This document shows, piece after piece, positions 61,883 through 64,000 of a stretch of 64,000 nucleotides of DNA. The notes beneath the pieces were generated by a model. It made no database searches, had not been told where the DNA came from, and was given only the letters and a program-made list of their open reading frames with translations. The DNA is taken from NCBI RefSeq assembly GCF_006385575.1, contig NZ_CP041040.1, forward strand, positions 2,480,001 through 2,544,000, written 5' to 3'. Numbering within the stretch: position 1 is the first letter of the stretch; each line of letters begins with the position of its first letter. The position numbers were made by a program, and so were the translations under genes. Source of the stretch: Microbacterium foliorum (GTDB taxonomy: Bacteria; Actinomycetota; Actinomycetes; Actinomycetales; Microbacteriaceae).

Positions 61883-62209
61883 ATGTCGTGGATAGTGCTG
61901 ATCATCTCCGGAGTCCTCGAGGCCGTATGGGCGACTGCCCTGGGCAAATCCGAGGGACTCACCAAACTGTGGCCCAGCATCATCTTCGTGGGTGGACTCG
62001 CGCTCTCGATGATCGGGCTCGCATTCGCGATGCGTGATATCGCGACCGGCACCGCTTACGCGGTATGGGTCGGAATCGGTGTGACACTCACCGTCATCTG
62101 GGCGATGGTCACGGGTGACAGCGAGATCTCCTGGGCGCGGATCCTGTTGCTTCTCGGACTCGTCGGATGCATCGTCGGCCTGAAATTGATCGACCCCGGT
62201 CACGATTAA
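61883..62209 (+). CDS. gdx: Guanidinium exporter Gdx (SugE-type SMR transporter)
   Basis: A 108-residue four-helix small-multidrug-resistance transporter. It works as an antiparallel dimer that exchanges guanidinium for protons. The essential Glu is E13 in ISGVLEAVWATALGKSEG, followed by the Gdx-type GTAYAVWVGIGV. The riboswitch directly upstream senses guanidine, which supports Gdx rather than quaternary-ammonium function. It is monocistronic; lsr2 follows with its own promoter. Confidence 0.95.
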   Translation: MSWIVLIISGVLEAVWATALGKSEGLTKLWPSIIFVGGLALSMIGLAFAMRDIATGTAYAVWVGIGVTLTVIWAMVTGDSEISWARILLLLGLVGCIVGLKLIDPGHD

Positions 62210-62234
62210 CACTTCGGAACACGTTTATCGGGAG

Positions 62235-62247
62235 TATTGTCATTTCC
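62235..62247 (+). promoter_or_regulatory. Leaderless -10 promoter of lsr2
   Basis: TATTGT (62235-62240), seven bases, then ATG at 62248, within an AT-rich patch that Lsr2 itself may bind. Confidence 0.55.
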
Positions 62248-62592
62248 ATGGCAAGAAGAATTGTGCACCAGTTGGTCGATGACATCGACGGAAGCGTCCT
62301 GGACGTGGGCGAAGGCGAGACAGTACATTTCTCGCTCAATGGAACCTCTTACGAGATCGATCTGAATACCGCGCACGCAGAGGAATTGCGAGCGGCATTC
62401 GAGCCGTACATCTCGGCGGGGCGTCGGGCAGGCTCGGCCGTGTCAGCGCGATCGGCCGCACCTCGCAAGCGCGCCGGTCGCAACCCCGAGGTCGCCGCGA
62501 TCAGGGCGTGGGCGAACGACAACGGCTACACGCTCTCGGAGCGGGGCCGCATCCCCGCTCCGGTCGTCGAGGCGTACAACGCCGCGCACTGA
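62248..62592 (+). CDS. lsr2: Lsr2 nucleoid-associated protein
   Basis: A 114-residue histone-like protein that silences AT-rich, often acquired DNA. The N-terminal dimerisation domain starts MARRIVHQLVDDIDGSVLDVGEGETVHFSLNG. The C-terminal DNA-binding domain ends in AIRAWANDNGYTLSERGRIPAPVVEAY with the minor-groove RGR at 99-101. Standard length. Its stop is one base from that of the convergent MarR gene. Confidence 0.96.
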   Translation: MARRIVHQLVDDIDGSVLDVGEGETVHFSLNGTSYEIDLNTAHAEELRAAFEPYISAGRRAGSAVSARSAAPRKRAGRNPEVAAIRAWANDNGYTLSERGRIPAPVVEAYNAAH

Positions 62593-62593
62593 C

Positions 62594-63238
62594 TCACTCC
62601 GAGGTCGCGACTCCGGGCTGGGCCCACGGCTCATCCCGGAGCGTGATCTCCTTGGCCATGTCCGAGAGGAATCGGATGACCACGTCACGCTCATCCGCCG
62701 TCAGCCGCGCCGCGGAGTAGAAGCGCTTGGCCTGCTGACGACCCACCGTCTCCATCGCAGCCTGCCGCGTCTCCGGGGTGATGGTGATCGCGAGAGCACG
62801 CCGGTCGGTCGGATGCGGTGCACGCCGGATGTGGCCACCCTTCTCGAGGCGGTCGAGCAGTTTCGTCGTCGACGCCGTCGATATCCCGAGGTGGGTCGCT
62901 ATCCCCCCGGGAGTGGCCGTCGCACCGCGGTTCTCGCAGACGATCAGATAGTGCAGCGCGCGCATGTCCGTCTCGTTCAGGCGCATGTAGCGCCGAGAGG
63001 CGAGCGACAGCTTCTGCTCGGCATCCCTGAGCTCGCCGAGGGCTCCCATGACCAGCGCGATCTGTCGCAGGTCCTCGGGAGCGACCCCTGACCGGTCGAT
63101 CAGAGTGCTCCGCGGATCCGCCGACTCGACGTCGTAGATCGCGGCGTGCGCGAGACCATCGGGCGAGATCGCCTCCTGTCTCGAGAGCACACCCGACGCG
63201 CCGCTTCCGCGGGGGGTGGCGTCGGGTCCGTCGCGCAT
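62594..63238 (-). CDS. MarR-family regulator (CrtR-like)
   Basis: A 214-residue winged-helix regulator with a long N-terminal extension (about 60 residues). The MarR core is visible from ALGELRDAEQKL through GGIATHLGISTASTTKLLDRLEKGGHIRRAPHPTDRRALAITIT (recognition helix and wing). It is divergent from idi and the prenyl synthase gene, the layout of corynebacterial CrtR, which represses carotenoid genes and responds to geranylgeranyl diphosphate. The functional link is by synteny. ATG 63238 is six bases after TAGCAT. Confidence 0.86.
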   Translation of the reverse strand: MRDGPDATPRGSGASGVLSRQEAISPDGLAHAAIYDVESADPRSTLIDRSGVAPEDLRQIALVMGALGELRDAEQKLSLASRRYMRLNETDMRALHYLIVCENRGATATPGGIATHLGISTASTTKLLDRLEKGGHIRRAPHPTDRRALAITITPETRQAAMETVGRQQAKRFYSAARLTADERDVVIRFLSDMAKEITLRDEPWAQPGVATSE

Positions 63239-63250
63239 GACATCATGCTA
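63239..63250 (-). promoter_or_regulatory. Leaderless -10 promoter of the MarR gene
   Basis: Minus-strand TAGCAT (63245-63250), six bases, then ATG at 63238. Confidence 0.6.
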
Positions 63251-63279
63251 CACACGAATGTTTCATGTTATGTTGATTA

Positions 63280-63293
63280 TTAGCTAAGCTAGC
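63280..63293. promoter_or_regulatory. Candidate MarR operator over the idi promoter
   Basis: Two overlapping palindromes, TTAGCTAA (63280-63287) and GCTAGC (63288-63293), in an unusually AT-rich 60-bp stretch. TAAGCT (63285-63290) can serve as the idi -10 box, so a bound MarR dimer would block it. Confidence 0.45.
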
Positions 63294-63315
63294 GAAAATC
63301 GAGGAGGTTCCCCCG

Positions 63316-63837
63316 TTGGATGAGGTCACCCTCCTTTCTGCAGACGGAGTCGCGATCGGCACACGCCCCAAAGACACCGTCCACACGACCGATACCCCTC
63401 TTCACCTGGCCTTCTCCTGCCACGTCTTCGACCGTGACGGGAGACTGCTGGTGACGCGACGAGCACTCGCGAAGCGCACGTGGCCCGGTGTCTGGACCAA
63501 CAGCTTCTGCGGTCACCCGCGCCCCGGCGAGGACATCACGGACGCGGTGCATCGCCGTGCCAAGGACGAACTCGGACTCCGCCTCACCGACGTGTCCGTG
63601 GTGCTGCCCGACTACCGCTACCGGGCCGTCGACGCCAGCGGGATCGTCGAGAACGAGATCTGTCCCGTCCATGTCGCCATCGCAGACGGCCCCCTCTCCC
63701 CCGACCCTGACGAGGTCGCCGAGTGGGAATGGGTGGACCCGGCGGAGTTCGCCGACTCCGTCATCGGCGCCCCCTTCGCCTTCAGCCCCTGGCTCGTCGA
63801 GCAGCTCCCCCAGCTCCGCGACCTCGGGGTGGTGTGA
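63316..63837 (+). CDS. idi: Isopentenyl-diphosphate delta-isomerase, type 1
   Basis: Interconverts isopentenyl and dimethylallyl diphosphate, feeding prenyl-chain synthesis. A 173-residue Nudix-fold enzyme. Metal and catalytic residues align with the E. coli enzyme: H23, H30, C65 and H67 in TNSFCGHPRPGE, E112 and E114 in IVENEICPVH. The start is TTG at 63316-63318, supported by GAGGAGG (63301-63307) eight bases upstream and by N-terminal length. It is followed after two bases by the prenyl synthase gene. Confidence 0.95.
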   Translation: MDEVTLLSADGVAIGTRPKDTVHTTDTPLHLAFSCHVFDRDGRLLVTRRALAKRTWPGVWTNSFCGHPRPGEDITDAVHRRAKDELGLRLTDVSVVLPDYRYRAVDASGIVENEICPVHVAIADGPLSPDPDEVAEWEWVDPAEFADSVIGAPFAFSPWLVEQLPQLRDLGVV

Positions 63838-63839
63838 CC

Positions 63840-64000
63840 ATGAGCGTGACCGTGACGCAGGCCGCGCCGCGAGAAGACATGAACACCCGTGTCGAATCGG
63901 TGCTGCGTCAGCGCTTCGACCTTCACTGCGAGAACGCCGAGGCGTACGGAAGCGAATTCGCGGCACTCTGGCGTGCGACAGCAGACCATGCCCTCGGCGG
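63840..64000 (+). CDS. Polyprenyl-diphosphate synthase (N terminus only, cut by window)
   Basis: 53 codons are visible: MSVTVTQAAPREDMNTRVES, then LRQRFDLHCENAEAYGSEFAALW. This resembles the start of actinobacterial geranylgeranyl-diphosphate synthases (CrtE/IdsA). The catalytic DDxxD motifs lie beyond the window. Position directly after idi and opposite a CrtR-like gene suggests the head of a carotenoid (crt) operon. Confidence 0.65.
   Translation, partial: MSVTVTQAAPREDMNTRVESVLRQRFDLHCENAEAYGSEFAALWRATADHALG

Overview
The window is high-GC, gene-dense DNA with GTG/TTG starts, many 4-bp stop/start overlaps and -10 boxes (TANNNT) placed 6-7 nt before start codons. Together with Lsr2, an APC-type permease, a Pmt mannosyltransferase, a CrtR-like/idi/prenyl-synthase locus and small proteins that I associate with Microbacteriaceae (a DUF7882-like protein and a KGP-repeat protein), this points to an actinobacterium of the Microbacterium type. 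No rRNA, CRISPR array, transposase or phage structural gene is visible; one tRNA (Ala, anticodon CGC) is present.

Layout. 1-14.8 kb: a truncated LacI regulator, SAM methyltransferase and rsmI, divergent Pmt, an amino-acid permease, a YyaL/DUF255 protein, flavin reductase, aldo/keto reductase plus acyltransferase-like membrane protein, HrpA helicase and an NADP oxidoreductase. 14.8-17.1 kb: a compact, translationally coupled type VII secretion (ESX) toxin cassette: EspC-like protein, WXG-toxin with a C-terminal PD-(D/E)XK-like nuclease domain, putative immunity protein, WXG100 partner. 17.3-26.2 kb: an ABC peptide-type importer fused in one operon with a luciferase-like monooxygenase and two AhpD-fold proteins, plus an NtaA/SnaA-type monooxygenase. 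26.3-28.3 kb: Gfo/Idh oxidoreductase and a NYN-domain ribonuclease-like protein.

28.3-40.6 kb: a sugar-catabolism island: RbsABC-type importer, two more Gfo/Idh/MocA dehydrogenases, three TIM-barrel isomerase/epimerases, a Dabb protein, a divergent ROK repressor that has lost its zinc cysteines, and a TetR regulator. 40.6-49.9 kb: DUF4166 plus TIGR01777 epimerase, small membrane proteins, an aldo/keto reductase, an HTH/ImmA-type regulator-protease pair, GNAT, flavoprotein, and pgi. 50-54 kb: tRNA-Ala with a duplicated 3' end, galU divergent from 5-formyl-THF cyclo-ligase, FmdB and mscL.

54-58.7 kb: a 1239-residue SF1-helicase-like protein whose Walker A lysine and Walker B glutamate are both missing, divergent from an O6-alkylguanine transferase homologue whose nucleophilic cysteine is valine (alkyltransferase-like protein). 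58.8-64 kb: an acetate/monocarboxylate symporter with DUF485 partner and divergent RamA-like LuxR regulator; a guanidine-III riboswitch in front of a Gdx guanidinium exporter; lsr2; and a MarR (CrtR-like) regulator divergent from idi and a truncated prenyl-diphosphate synthase that presumably start a carotenoid operon.

The strongest items for follow-up are the ESX toxin cassette, the catalytically degenerate helicase beside the Cys-less alkyltransferase homologue, the riboswitch, and the pervasive leaderless promoter architecture, which also fixes many start codons.
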